DNA from: Thunnus maccoyii
Lineage: Eukaryota; Chordata; Actinopteri; Scombriformes; Scombridae
Length of the DNA: 64,000 nucleotides
Assembly: GCF_910596095.1 (NCBI RefSeq)
Contig: NC_056548.1
Location: 16,020,651-16,084,650 of the forward strand
Direction of reading: 5' to 3'
Of the stretch, positions 1 through 11,894 are shown in pieces. The stretch's first letter is position 1. Every line of letters starts with the position of its first letter. The translations under genes were made by a program, and so were the position numbers. The notes beneath the pieces are model-generated. The model made no database searches, was not told the DNA's origin, and was given only the letters and a program-made list of their open reading frames with translations.

Positions 1-3000
1 AGCACTTTTGCTTCGATCTTTTTTGAATTCAGTCGTCATCACTATCTCTCTCTATCTGGCTCTCTTCTCTTTCTTTTTTTTTTACCCTTCTCCCGCTTTG
101 CCAGTCAGGCTGTCTGGCATCTTGCCCCGTCTCTTTGAAGATGAACAGTAGGAGCAGATAATTACACTTCCTGTCCTGCATCTGCTCTGTAGTGCTGAAC
201 TGTCATCTCTGCATCTGCGGACTACACGCTGAAGCTGAGAAATAACAGCTTACTACTTGTTCTATTGTGTAGCAAAGTTACGGTTTTCAGCTTGATGTGC
301 TATTCTGTGCTCGTGTCAATTTATACCTTTTTAAGTTGTGTTTTGATTTTAAACATGTGCATTTAAGCTGATGGTCTATTAAGCTGAGTCCATACGATCA
401 TTTTAAGAATATTGACTTTCATCTACTTTTGCGGCATCTATGTCTCAACTATTTCCAGGCTTAAGCATCATTCTGTGTCTTCTCTGCTTCATCTGTATTT
501 GCTTTCATTTTCCACATGTAGTTAATCAACTATCAGTTTTGTTTTGATGCCACATTCCAACTGATTTTATTTATCTTTTGTAAATTTCAAACAGACATGA
601 TAAATTCCAGTCCTTAATTTTCAGTATTCTCCCTCAAAAGATTTTATTAACCCACACAAACACTATCTTGCATGAATAACGTTGTTGTCACATAAACAAA
701 TTAGTCATGTATCACATTGCAGCTACCAGAAATTTATGACACTATTACAGCTGTATAACTGGCTGAATGACAGGTTGCTAAAGTGGTTAGAATGGATGAA
801 GCCTTCCTGAATGATTTCACTGGTGTGTAGTGTGTGGATCATCATACTGACACTACATTTCTATTTAATAACAAAAATGAGCTGTACTCTTCCTCTCTGA
901 CTGTACGGTGAAATTGACAGTAAGCACTCAACCTCACATTTATGAGTACTGCCAGTCCATTTCCAACGGCTATTTTCTGCTTTACTCTATGTGCTGAAAT
1001 ATATGGCATTGACAGGTGGTTTAGGTTTAGATTTCAACTTTTGGTCCGTCATGCTTCTTTTTGTGATTTTCTGTCATTTATATACTGTTATGTTGTCAAA
1101 GTTCCAAAACGTGAGGTGAAAGTATGTAAAAATTTCACGCTTCAGCATGTTCTGAACACTCTTATTGCTCTTTTTCTACTTCCCCATCAAACTGACATCA
1201 GATCATTCTCACGCAACCATAAACGGCCGTCCATCCCGTAGCGTTTGTTGCTAAGCTTGTTCCATGGGTTGTTTACATTGTCCACTTGCATATTTTGGAT
1301 CGCATTCAGCCTCAAACATGAACCGATGGATTTGAGAAGTTTATATTTTGAATAAAGAATGATAAAAAGAAGAGAAATCTGACAACATTTGTTTATTATG
1401 TAGCCTCCGTAGCTGGTGGAAGTCTGCTGAAGGTCAGGAGAAGACAAAACAGTGTAAACCTCTTCTGAATGGAAAAGCTGCTGTCATTGAGCGGCAGGAA
1501 GTGATAAATAGTACGAATGGGGATAGCTTACTCTTTTTGACAGTCTCACCTCACAGGTTGCACTCGGTTGTAGACACAAAAAGTAACAGAAATAGTTGAA
1601 CAGTTGAGAGAAACTTTTGTACCCTGCAAACTTCCTGCCAGTCACTGTGTGAAGCGGGTGGGCTTTTTGTATTGTCAGTTTCAGAAAGTTACAAAGTTGT
1701 TAACTTAAGTTGGACACAGCTTCTCCGATCATGATATCAGGAAACGGTGCTGTTCCGACATCTGACAAGCCCTTCGTTTGATGCATACATTTAAACCCCA
1801 TTGACATACTGAGTTTCCAGTGAGTTTCCAAGGGTGAATTTTGAGGAAATGTGTATAAAATGATGCTCAAGGCAGCTATAATATTTCAATTTGTTGGAAT
1901 GATGCAGCCATAATGAATATATAGCTTCATGGAGAGATTAAATTAGCACATATATAAATATATACATGATACTGTTAGACTGTGTGTGATTTTTCCAACC
2001 TTAAAGCTACTTAAGGTGAAATAAAAGGAGAAAGGGACTCTAGCAGTTGCAGGATAATTGTAAGTGCTAAAATGTAACAGTAGCACATACTGTATTTAGA
2101 GGAGCCATAAAGTCAGTGAACTGACTTAGAAATGTCAGTTATACAGCAATATCCAGCTTAAGTATGCTAGCTGACATTAGCCACCATAAGATGTGACATC
2201 AAAACCCTTCAGAGTATTGAGTTGAGTATTTTAGTTTTTATGAATTCAACTTTTCATTTGTAAGAGGATGAAGGTTTTGCTTTAAGGGGTTAAATGCAGC
2301 TCTGCTGTGCTGTGATTCATACGTCTAACATCTTTTTAAATGATTAAGCAGAGCTCACATGGCAGCTGTTTATGTTTTTTTTGTCAAAGGTGCAGCTTGT
2401 CAATTTGTCTTTTTATATAAAAAAAATCTTTCAGTCCAAGTGAACTGAGCTGAACCTCGGGCAGCTCGAGGGCAGCTGGTCTGTTGCAGAATCTGAGCTC
2501 TGACTTCTCAGGCAGGGACGAGCGCAGAAAGGGATCAATAAAGTATTACAGTGTTATTTCACTGGCCTCATTGCTATCTCTCTACCTTCAGTACGAAGAA
2601 TTAATCATCTTCAGCAAATATCTCCTGAGATGAGTTTCTGGGGGTAAGATCTTGTCGGATGGGGGGTACGTAGCCTAATGTAGATGAGTTTGGAGATGTC
2701 TGAAGTTGAAATGATCCAGAACACACCAAGACGACAAAAGACCATAGAGCTCTGAAGATATACTGTTGAAGAAAATCACACTGTTTGGTTTGCTTCACAT
2801 TAGTTGGCACTTTAAAGAATCAGATTCGCAGGCTAGTTTTCACAGTGAATGCATACGCTCACTTTTATCAGGGAACAATCACAACTCCCACAATGACCAA
2901 AGTACTGAAACCCATAAATGTGTTATTTCTATAGGAAATGTGTCTTTAAAGCTTCCAGTATTTTTAATATGACAATGGATTAAATTGCTGTGTGTAATGT

Positions 3001-3938
3001 GAAAGCGACTTTGCCGTTTTGTTTGACTCTCACAGCTCTGATCAGATAGCTGGTGAACATAAAGGAGCATTTAGCAGCTAAACAGCCAGATATTTCCCAG
3101 ATGGAGTGCAAAACAGAGGTAAAAGGAGAGTCAATATTGGACTTACAGTCACCAGGTCGCCAGAAACATGACTCCAAATGAATGTTAATGCTGCTCCGTG
3201 TCTGCTGGATGTGTAAATAGGCAACTGTACTGTCCATAAGTAGGCCAAAAAAACATTATTGCGGTTTAACACTGGATGAAGGAAGTATTAAATATCTTGT
3301 AAAAGCTTGAGATATGCACAAAATAAATATCATATTTAGCTCGAATGAAAGTGTCTTGATATCCGTCATTTTCAAAATCACATTTCAGTTGTGGATTTGT
3401 CTTTGTTTCAGTTGTTTGGACAGCATTGTCAGTCAAAATGACAGTTGTGCTCTGTGTTTTTAATTGTTTTTTTTGTTTCAGATTTCATTTTGTGAGAGAT
3501 TTTAATTAGTATTTGCTTTTTTGGCAATTCTTTAGATGTCAGAACTGTTTCTGTATTATCACCAGTAGTGAGTGAGTGAGTGAGGAAGGAAGCATTTAGT
3601 CATGCGGGTCGGTGTTGTGCATCTCTCCGCGGTGTGTTTATTGCAGTGCAGGTCAGCTCTCAGCAGCCTATACTCCCTCAGTGCTCACGCCTCATTAACT
3701 CAACACATTCAGCTCGTTTACAGCTGTTAATTACACACTGTAAAGCTGATATTGATGAGGACAATCAGCATTTATCCCAATTAAGCTTGATTCTGACTAC
3801 ATGCTAACTTGATAACATAGTGACTTTCCAATTAGTTTGTTGTTTCAGGATCGAACCTGCTGTTTGATGCAGATATTGAAGTTTTCCTGTACTGTAAATT
3901 AAGTGACTCCAGCAGCTGAGTTGTCACCGCTGACAGGG

Positions 3939-3959
3939 TGTGTGTGTGTGTGTGTGTGT
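3939..3959. repeat. (TG)n microsatellite
   Basis: An uninterrupted TG dinucleotide run of about ten units. Confidence 0.9.
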
Positions 3960-4309
3960 CGTAACAGGTCGATCTTATCTGTGTTTCCTCAAGAAGTAAG
4001 GTAATAAATGATGAGCAGCCACTCGCCGCCATTATCAGATTTCATGTATCATTAAGAGGATATACAGTAAATGAGTCTAATTAAGAAGGATGAATGCTTT
4101 TATTATCTGCTGTCATTAATCTGACTAAAAGAAATCACTACAATACTCCTCGAGGGTTTTATATCATGGATGTAACACTCATTAGTGAGTTGAAAGTGAT
4201 CTTATATTTAAAGATGTTTATATTGCTGTTACACCGTAAAGGGATGTTTGTTCATTATGATCTTGTGTAATGTAATCATCATATTTTATAGTGTCTATTC
4301 AGGGCTCTG

Positions 4310-4612
4310 ACTAACGAGTATTGTCCTTATTGATTAATCTACCAGTTGTTCAGTTCATTTAGTCTATAAAATGTCAGCAGATAGTAAAAATTGCCCAATG
4401 TGACGTCTTCAAATTTGTGTAACAGACTAAAACTCAAAGATATTCAGTTTACAACCATATATGTTAAGAAAAAGCATCAAATTCTCAGTGTTAAGATGGA
4501 ACCAAATACCATTTTTGCTTGAAAAAAATACTCAAAGATGAATTGATTATCAGCATTGCTGCTCATAAATTTCTGTTGACCGACTAATCAATTATATGTT
4601 TATGTTGCTGTT
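4310..4612. mobile_element. Degenerate hAT-like non-autonomous element fragment
   Basis: This stretch has the landmarks of the family seen more completely at 44450-44819. These are a 'gattaatct' motif near one end, 'tagtctataaaatgtcag' in the middle, and 'gaccgactaatcaatta' near the other. It is diverged and the ends are not clean. Assignment rests on resemblance to the other copies in the window. Confidence 0.5.
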
Positions 4613-4630
4613 AACTGTATACATATAGAG

Positions 4631-4940
4631 ACTTACTGTGCTTTTTACATAGTGAGTTTATAGTGAATCAATAGTTTATATTATATTATATTATATTTAT
4701 ATTATTTCAGTATGGACTTAGACGTTCAATCTACTTTATCAGAATCAGAATCAGCTTTATTGGCTAATTATGTTAAAGCATACAAGGAAATTGACTCTGG
4801 TTTCTAGTGGCTCTTAATGTACTTACAACAATCTTCAGAAAGATACACAAGGATAACAAGGACAACAAGCTGAACAAAGATAATTAAATATAAACATATC
4901 AGTATTATGTAGAAGCAAATGGGTGAAAAAATACATACAT
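4631..4940 (+). repeat. Interspersed repeat, copy 1 of a direct pair
   Basis: It begins 'cttactgtgctttttac', then has 'gtgagtttatagtgaat' and 'atttcagtatggactt', followed by the common teleost module 'atcagctttattgg' with 'gactctggtttctagtgg', and ends near 'gggtgaaaaaata'. The same order of motifs recurs at 5834-6108 in the same orientation about 1.2 kb downstream. An AT-rich 'ttata' microsatellite expansion lies inside this copy at 4678-4708. The second half resembles the 3' part of a dispersed teleost retroelement, but the family cannot be settled by eye. Confidence 0.65.
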
Positions 4941-5833
4941 ACATATAATTAGCCGGGTAGTAAATCTATTCAGATGTAATTTTCTACTTAGGTTTGGTCT
5001 TTTTTTTTTTTTTTTTCCTTGCGAGCAAGGCAAGATTTGTAAGGAAATACTAATTTTAACCCACACCATGTTTCAAGTGATCCTTTTAACCCCAACCATA
5101 ACCTTTCCCAACCCTAACCAAGCCCATATCTATACAGACCTTAACCTTACCGTTGTCACATCATAAAACCTGGAGATTTGCCAAGTGGACGGTGCTGTGA
5201 CCCTGTTGTGTAAAGTAGTAGGTAAATACACACTTATCTTGTAAAATATTCCTGTACAAATACTTAAACTATGTTATCTGTTGATATTTTAACAGCATGG
5301 TTTAGATTTAGACGCTACTGGAATTCATATCCTGGAAATTTGGCACCAGCTGGTGACTACTGTGTTCTCAATTGTAAGGTAATGTTAGCGTGTATAAAGC
5401 CACACCGAGCTATTGTAATTTCTTACTAGAGAAGTGGTGCAGGTTTTACATTAATGTCAACTCTGTTTGAAGATAAACAACAGTGTGTTGAGTTGTGTAA
5501 TCACTGGGAAGTTCCTCGTGGGTTTGATGGAACGTTTTGGAACGTTAGTGTCCTTTACAATTATACATTGTTTGTAACCAGGTTATTTTTGTGCATTTAT
5601 GGTTGTTAAATATGTATTTATCTGGTTTTATTTTATGTTTTCTGTCGACAGTCATAGCCCACTGCCGTATTTTGTTTTCATTGTTAAAAAACTGCAACAA
5701 TCTGTGAAAGCACATAAACTGTCAGTAGCTTAAGCACTCCGTTAAAATGCCCTGTTGAAAATGTGGTCAACAATAAAATTAAAGATACAAGAACTGCTGA
5801 GGTAATTGTGTCCTGAGTGGCATCTAATTCCAC

Positions 5834-6108
5834 TTACTGTGCTTTATAGCTACAAAGTGAGTTTATAGTGAATCGATAGTTTTTTATATTATTTCAGTAT
5901 GGACTTGTTAGACATTCAATCTGCTTTATCAAAATCAGCTTTATTGACCAAGTATGTTGTACAAGGAATTTGACTCTGGTTTCTAGTGGCTCTTAATGTA
6001 CTTACACACAACAATCTTCAGAAAAATACACAAGGACAACAAGCTGAACAAAGATAATTAAACATATAAAATCACAATTATGCACAAGCAAATGGGTGAA
6101 AAAATAGA
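5834..6108 (+). repeat. Interspersed repeat, copy 2 of a direct pair
   Basis: This is the second copy of the 4631-4940 sequence in the same orientation. It has the same motif order and the same downstream limit ('gggtgaaaaaata'). It lacks the expanded 'ttata' run, and small indels separate the copies. It could be a second insertion of one family or a local duplication. Confidence 0.65.
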
Positions 6109-6469
6109 TACTCGTTTTGCTCATTTTCCTGCATTTCTCGTGATTTTCCCCGCGTGTGGAGCTTATTTTAGGTGCAAAAATGAATTTCTTTCATTGCATG
6201 GCTACCAGATGATCACTTGTTATTTTCAAGGAGTGATTTTATAGCCTATTGAAGGAAGTTTGGTATTTTCCAGTGGGGTGTTTTTTTTTGCTCTCAAAAT
6301 AGAGCTACTTTCCTCTAATAAAAAAAACGATATTATAGAACACATTGCAGGAGAAAAAAATACAAGTGCCTATTCTATTAGAGATTAAACATACTGTGAA
6401 GTGTGGAAAAATCCCCACTAGATGATTGCAGGCAGTTTAGTCCCTGCAGGACTATGACGGGAACATGAT

Positions 6470-6739
6470 TTCGCGTTATACAGAGGGATGTCCCGGTGCA
6501 TCGGCGAATGTGAATGCAGGCAGCGCATGAATATTATCTCCAGCATGCCACTTCGGAAGTAGGTCACCGCTCACCGATTTGTTCACCATGTCTCCGGCTA
6601 CTGTGGGCTGCTCGGTCCGCGGATCGCTCCCCAGGTCGACACACGGAGCCCGAAACTGACCACCAGAAAACTGGACTTGATTTTTTTTTTTTTTTTTTTT
6701 AATTTTTTTCCCCTCTTCATTCCCGACGGGACACACAAG
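6470..6739 (+). promoter_or_regulatory. bahd1: Probable bahd1 CpG-rich promoter and non-coding first exon
   Basis: CpG dinucleotides are much denser in 6480-6660 (for example 'tccgcggatcgc') than in the AT-rich surroundings, as in a vertebrate promoter. The stretch ends in a good splice donor, 'cacaag|gtaatg', at 6739/6740. The next matching acceptor upstream of the bahd1 coding sequence is 'ctccccag|agagtg' at 11772/11773, so a non-coding exon 1 spliced to the main exon is inferred, as in mammalian BAHD1. A run of about 22 T lies at 6680-6701. The start site is approximate and no transcript is available to confirm it. Confidence 0.5.
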
Positions 6740-7011
6740 GTAATGATGAATCCGCGACTGTAAATTCCCGTCACAGTTGGAGATGATAGGGTCGGTGGGT
6801 AGCCTGCTTTCTGACAACTCGGCTGTAACACGAGCTCCTAATGATATTGGTATTAACTAGCAGCCCGCTCCCAAACCCACAACCCCGATTGATCGCGGAT
6901 GTTCGGGTGTTTTTGACTCGTTTACCCCCGTTGAGGAGATTTTTTTTGGGACTTCTGATAGATATCACAGCCTGCACTCCTGCTACGGCATGCTGTCAGA
7001 TTAACACTGTC

Positions 7012-7036
7012 CACCACCACCACCACCACCACCACC
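7012..7036. repeat. (CAC)n trinucleotide repeat
   Basis: About eight CAC units in non-coding DNA downstream of the putative first exon of bahd1. It is unrelated to the CAC/CAT run inside the bahd1 coding exon at 13152-13190. Confidence 0.9.
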
Positions 7037-7142
7037 ATGGCCAACTACAAGCTCCCGTTGGCGAGTCTGCTTCCACAAACCCTGCTTCTTTACAATATAT
7101 GCATAACGCTGCCCTTAATTGCTTTTCCCCCCCTTTGCTTTG

Positions 7143-7143
<1 letters not shown>

Positions 7144-7186
<43 letters not shown>
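7144..7186. repeat. (TG)n microsatellite
   Basis: An uninterrupted TG run of about 21 units. A shorter CA run follows at about 7318-7346. Confidence 0.95.
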
Positions 7187-7188
<2 letters not shown>

Positions 7189-7668
7189 CTGCTGCTGGTG
7201 CCTCAACCTGCATGGAGGTGGAGGATGGTGGTGGAGGATGATTATTATAGTGTGTTGGTAGTGTAGGACTGTACTAACTGCTGATTATTTGCTCCAGGAA
7301 AGTGTGTGAGTGAAGCTACACACACACACACACATACACACACACAGCACAGCAGTTGAGATGCCTGAGAGCTATCCTGCCTCAGGGCTTTTTTCTCTCT
7401 CATGATGACAGCTCTACACCATGTCCTTCTTCTGAATGAATCTGTGTGGCAGCCAGTCAGCTCCGACGCCTCTTCTGTGTGACATGAAATTACATTTAGT
7501 TAATCAGGAGGAGAGAGAGAGAGACATCCACGGTGCAATATTATTCTTAAATAGGCTTTTTATGTCTATTTTAAATATCCTAATTGTTGTAGGAAGGCTT
7601 CTCGAATTCTGTTACAAAAATGCTCTGTAATTAAGTACAAGTATGTGTTTCCATTTGATCTTAATCAG

Positions 7669-7920
7669 TGGTCCCCAACCCCGGGGTCAACATGGAGTTG
7701 CAGGATAAATCTGAGAGGTCACAAGGTAATTACAAAGATAAGGAAGATGTTATGCAAAATTATGTTTGATTTTTCTAACTTTTTTTTCTCTTTTATTGCT
7801 TTTTCACCCCTTCAAGCCTCTAAAAATCTAAAAAAAATTTAGGCCACAATCTGTGATGAGGGGTCACAAATTAACGTTGTCTTATTTTCAGGGGTCACAA
7901 GCCAAAAAGGTTGAAAACTA
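7669..7920. mobile_element. Dispersed teleost DNA-transposon-like repeat
   Basis: The left side reads 'cagtggtccccaacccc' and the right side 'aagccaaaaaggttgaaaac', with 'ggggtcacaa' words between. This 'ggtccccaacc ... ggttgaaaac' layout is typical of non-autonomous hAT-type repeats scattered in teleost genomes. A second, more diverged block with similar words ('ggctcccaactg') follows at about 7933. Family assignment is from memory and unsure. Confidence 0.5.
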
Positions 7921-7999
7921 CTGTTTTAAATCACTGGCTCCCAACTGTTTCTGGCTTGTTTTCCCCTTGAAACAACTACATGTGTGACTCCTCATCACA

Positions 8000-10900
8000 G
8001 GTGTAATATGTGTTTTGACCAGTCAAAAATAAGTGATTTTCCCTTCTCACTTTGTACCATTTGAATCATGTTTAGAGGCCTGAATGAGTAAAATTATTCA
8101 GGATTTCACAAGAAAAAAGAAGTTGGGCGGGTCTGGTCCACCACTGTTCAAAATAACAAAATTAAGCCTCAGAGATGTTACTTAGTTTGTACCATTTCTC
8201 GCACACCTGTAGGAGCTCTTTTAGGTTAAAAATAGAAGTAAAATTGTTGAAACTATGCACTTGAGTTTACCATTTGTTAAGAAAAAAAGAAAAAAGAATG
8301 TGTTTAACCAATAGTCAGTGGTTCATCTATACATTTTAAAGGTGAAAGCATCCACAGTTTTCTCTCTAAAGGGGGCAACATGTATTTGATAGTCTCTAGA
8401 AATATAAGAAATTGGTATAAAAATAGAGAAAATGTAAAAGTGTGATCATGTGTGTGTGTGTGTGTGTCTGTGGCTACAGGTGTATGTAAGGCTCAGTGTG
8501 TAAAGTGAAAAACACTTGTAAACTACCATCTCGATATGAGAAAAAACCAGCAAATATATGACCACTGTATTAATTTTACCCAAAAATCTATTGTGTTATT
8601 GGTTGTGGTCAGTGTGGTAAAGGTCTAGCTGGGAAATAATGACGATGTTCTTCAGTGAGCTCCTGTCCTTGCATTGTGCATGCTTGTCTTATTCAAATGA
8701 AGCAACTTGATTTGATATCCACAGACAGAAACTCAATGCGAGGCTCCTTTTGTCCTCTTGTTATCTGGAAATTAAATTTCTCTCTCATGGATTGCATTTC
8801 ACGGTTCACTGAGTCATTCGGCAGTAAGGGCAAACTGAGCTATGAGACGGTTTTCGAGACGTCCAGCCGGAGAGTTCTGTCCACTCCAGAGTCAAAGTGT
8901 GTTTTCAGTACCACTGCGCTCAGGGTATGTTCTCAATTTTATGAAAAATGCTGCAACAGATCAGACAGCTTACATGAAAGTAAAGGATTTCTGCTGATTC
9001 CAAATGTTGGGAAGGATTAAAGGAGTCAAAATATATTCAGATTTTAGAGACATCCTGTAGATGTTTCCAGCATTTTTGTGGAGAATATCTTACATACGAT
9101 GAATATTGTTAGTGACAGACAAAAAAAAAAATCCTGGAGGAACAGAATAAAACTCTTCACTCTGTCTGTTCTTTGGAGCTCTTCAACAAGAACCACACTT
9201 GGTTTTGGTTCTTCAGCCCTTCATTAGGTGTTACATGATAGCGAGTCGTCATAGTAAAAGAATAGCAGATTTGTTGCATGTTCAGCGATGAGGTGAAGTC
9301 GTGTAAATTCTTGGAGCTGTTGATTAAATGACGCTGTTGTTATTATTATGCAGTGCAGAAACAGCTTCTAGCAGAATTTGCATCTCTGAGTCAAAACACG
9401 TCATTATTCTCTTTTTTGACGCATTTTGCTTGGCTGCAAATGGTTGTTACCAACATCAAATCTATTAAAATCTAAGAAAACATATGGTACAGTGCAAACA
9501 GATGTGAGCATTGGGATGTAGAGCATGAGATTTTTGTCACGTTTGTCATTGCTCACTGCCACTCCACAATCATTTTAAGCCCAGTTGCAACAATGGGCAC
9601 AAAAAGATTACAGCATGATGTGATGCACTTTGATTTATAGAAAGAAAACATCAGTAATGACATAAACATTGTTACAATGAGCTTGTAAGAGCTTCTTGCT
9701 TAACCATCAGCTGCAGTCAGTTATTGTCAATAGTAGTCTTCTACCTAGAGATGTTGCTGGGAATCATTTTTGCCCAGATTTATGATTTTTAGAAAAACTT
9801 TTCTGGAAATTTGACCCAATTGTCGAGTTAATACAGGTTATGTGCTTCAAAAAAAAGTATTATTGCAGATGAAGCCTTTTTTTTTTTACATCAAGTTGGG
9901 ATTTTATATGTAAGATGATGCATTCTCATTCAAAAATAAAATAGAGGACATCAATATAACATGTCAATGAGGTTTCCATACTGTCTGCCTTTCAAGGTCA
10001 CATCTCTGCACTTGTGGATCATAGAAAATCCCAACTTTCGTACAGCAACCGGAGAGCAGCATAAGGTTCGTTTGATTGATAGACTTTAAGTACAGCACAA
10101 GCAGTCTGTCTTGTCAGTCTGACATAGGAAATGTAATGTAATACCTCTTTTAAAAATGAAGTTTGCAGGTGCAGAAAGACTTAACAAAAATATATGAGAT
10201 TGCTTGACAGGTACGGCTCCAAAGAATAATTCTTTTCATCATGCACTAAGCCTATAAAATATCTGAAAATGGTTTGCCTGTTACAATTTCCAGGAGCACG
10301 AAGCGTATCTGCGTCTTCACATGTTTTTTCCACAATCTAAAATCCAAAGATATGAAATTTACAATTTATAACAGATAAAAGCAGTAAATCCTCAAAGAAT
10401 GTTTATCATTTTTGGTTGGTAATTGACTTAATCAATTGACTTATCAAAATTTCCAATTTATTTTTTGTCACTCCACTAATCGATAAATCAACAGCCAATC
10501 AAACAGTACGTATGCCATCGAAAGAATTTAGAAATGTGCTACTATAAGCAAGAGTTTTTTAAAAAATCAGTCTCCACATTGATCATACACGTGTCGGGTA
10601 TTAATGGAAACCGAGCCGGGGACTTAATCTTTTCTGAGAGAGTGTGTAATTGTGTAAGCTCAATGGTTTTCTGGCTCAAGAGTCACTTAATATAAAATAG
10701 ACCCATGTTGACTTAGTTCTTGGAGGTGAGGTGTTTTTGTGTGTTGTGAATTACGAGAGGTTGTAAAGCTTGTTATGCATCTTTTACTATAAAGTTGCTG
10801 GAGATGCTTTGATACCAGCCTGTTGACATGGAAACTGAAGAAGCTTATGTACCACCAGTATGGGTGGAATAATGATCAATTAACAAGTCATTTGATCATG

Positions 10901-11772
10901 TTTGTTGTTTAATTTCATACCACACAGTGATTTAAAAGAGTTTGTTGCCCCTTTGACCTTGTAGATGATTGAAATATGTTCTCCTTTGGAGTGAAACGGT
11001 CTTTTCATGTTTAATCTAATTACGTACTCTTTGGTAAGCCATACCAATTACTGTACTGAGATCAGCTGCAGACTGTAGCTGTAGCTAAAATTAAATTGGT
11101 GTGGCATTGTGAATTACAGATCCAAATCACTTCTAAAAGCATCCATCATATTGTACATTAAACACATCACCTAAATGCCTGATCTGTTTTTGTTCTGATC
11201 TGCTGTGAGTGGGTGAATACTTGTAATGTTGGGCTCCTAGTGGATTGTGTGAGTCATTAATCTGCTTCAATATGGGTTCAATGAGCTAAAAATGCTCTTT
11301 AGTGATACAAAGGATGAAAAGGCAGTGGTTTTTTATTATTTTGGCTGCAATCCTAAATTAAAACAGCTAGAATACAGAACAATTAATATACTATGATCTA
11401 AGTGTTATAATAAGAGCGGATTTTACATAACTACAAAAGAACTGACACATGAGAAAGAGGAGAGCATACAGCTTCAGGCTTAAATCTATACCCTAACACA
11501 ATATTATGTGCTCTTTATCTCAATTTCTCCACCATCCTGTGTGTGCAGAGTATTTGCATGTTAAGGAGAAGGGTTGTCTAAGTGGTCATATGCCCCAGGG
11601 ACCTGGAAATTGACAGCAAACTAAGTAAAACCGGTTGTTAAATAATTCATCAGAAGATCTTGTCTGATCCTGTCTCTTACATTAAGTCACACTCACATAA
11701 AGATTGCAGGAAAGGAGGGTTTATGTGTGGCTCGAGCTTAAAAGTTAAATGTCTACTCTTGTCTCTCCCCAG
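8000..11772. other. Presumed bahd1 intron 1, no other gene seen
   Basis: This lies between the putative non-coding exon and the main coding exon of bahd1. It contains simple repeats (a TG run near 8449-8467) and a diverged hAT-like fragment near 10330-10500 with 'cactccactaatcgataaatc'. The 121-codon open frame at 8655-9020 has no recognisable domain and is taken as chance. Confidence 0.6.
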
Positions 11773-11894
11773 AGAGTGTATGGACCCAAGTGATGATCCG
11801 TGATGATGCTCGCTGAAGGGCCTCTTTGAGCTCAAACGCGCCATCGTATCACCCCGTGGATGAAGAGGTGGTGGATCTGCCCCAGGACAAGATC
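11773..11894 (+). promoter_or_regulatory. bahd1: bahd1 5' leader with two short upstream ORFs
   Basis: Downstream of the inferred acceptor at 11772/11773 the leader has an ATG at 11780 opening a 7-codon frame (MDPSDDP, stop TGA). Another ATG at 11803 opens an 8-codon frame ending in TGA at 11827-11829. Both close before the in-frame bahd1 Met at 11895. Such upstream frames usually lower translation of the main frame. This assumes the exon really starts at 11773. Confidence 0.45.

Larger units (their letters stand above)
1..6469. other. Gene-free flank with dispersed repeats
   Basis: No reading frame here has recognisable homology, and the longest frames (under 100 codons) look like chance. 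The sequence is AT-rich and carries a TG microsatellite near 3.94 kb, a decayed hAT-like fragment near 4.3-4.6 kb and two direct copies of one repeat (4.63-4.94 and 5.83-6.11 kb), which are listed separately. The stretch near 5.08-5.16 kb contains several CCCTAACC-like words, as many teleost dispersed repeats do. It may include upstream regulatory DNA of bahd1, but no specific element can be pointed to. Confidence 0.6.

Noticed and set aside
5080-5160. Interstitial telomere repeat (CCCTAACC-like words)
   Set aside because: The words are not in tandem register and are mixed with other sequence, as in common teleost dispersed repeats.
8655-9020. 121-codon open frame on the plus strand
   Set aside because: It has no recognisable domain or splice context and its composition looks random. 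It lies in the presumed bahd1 intron.
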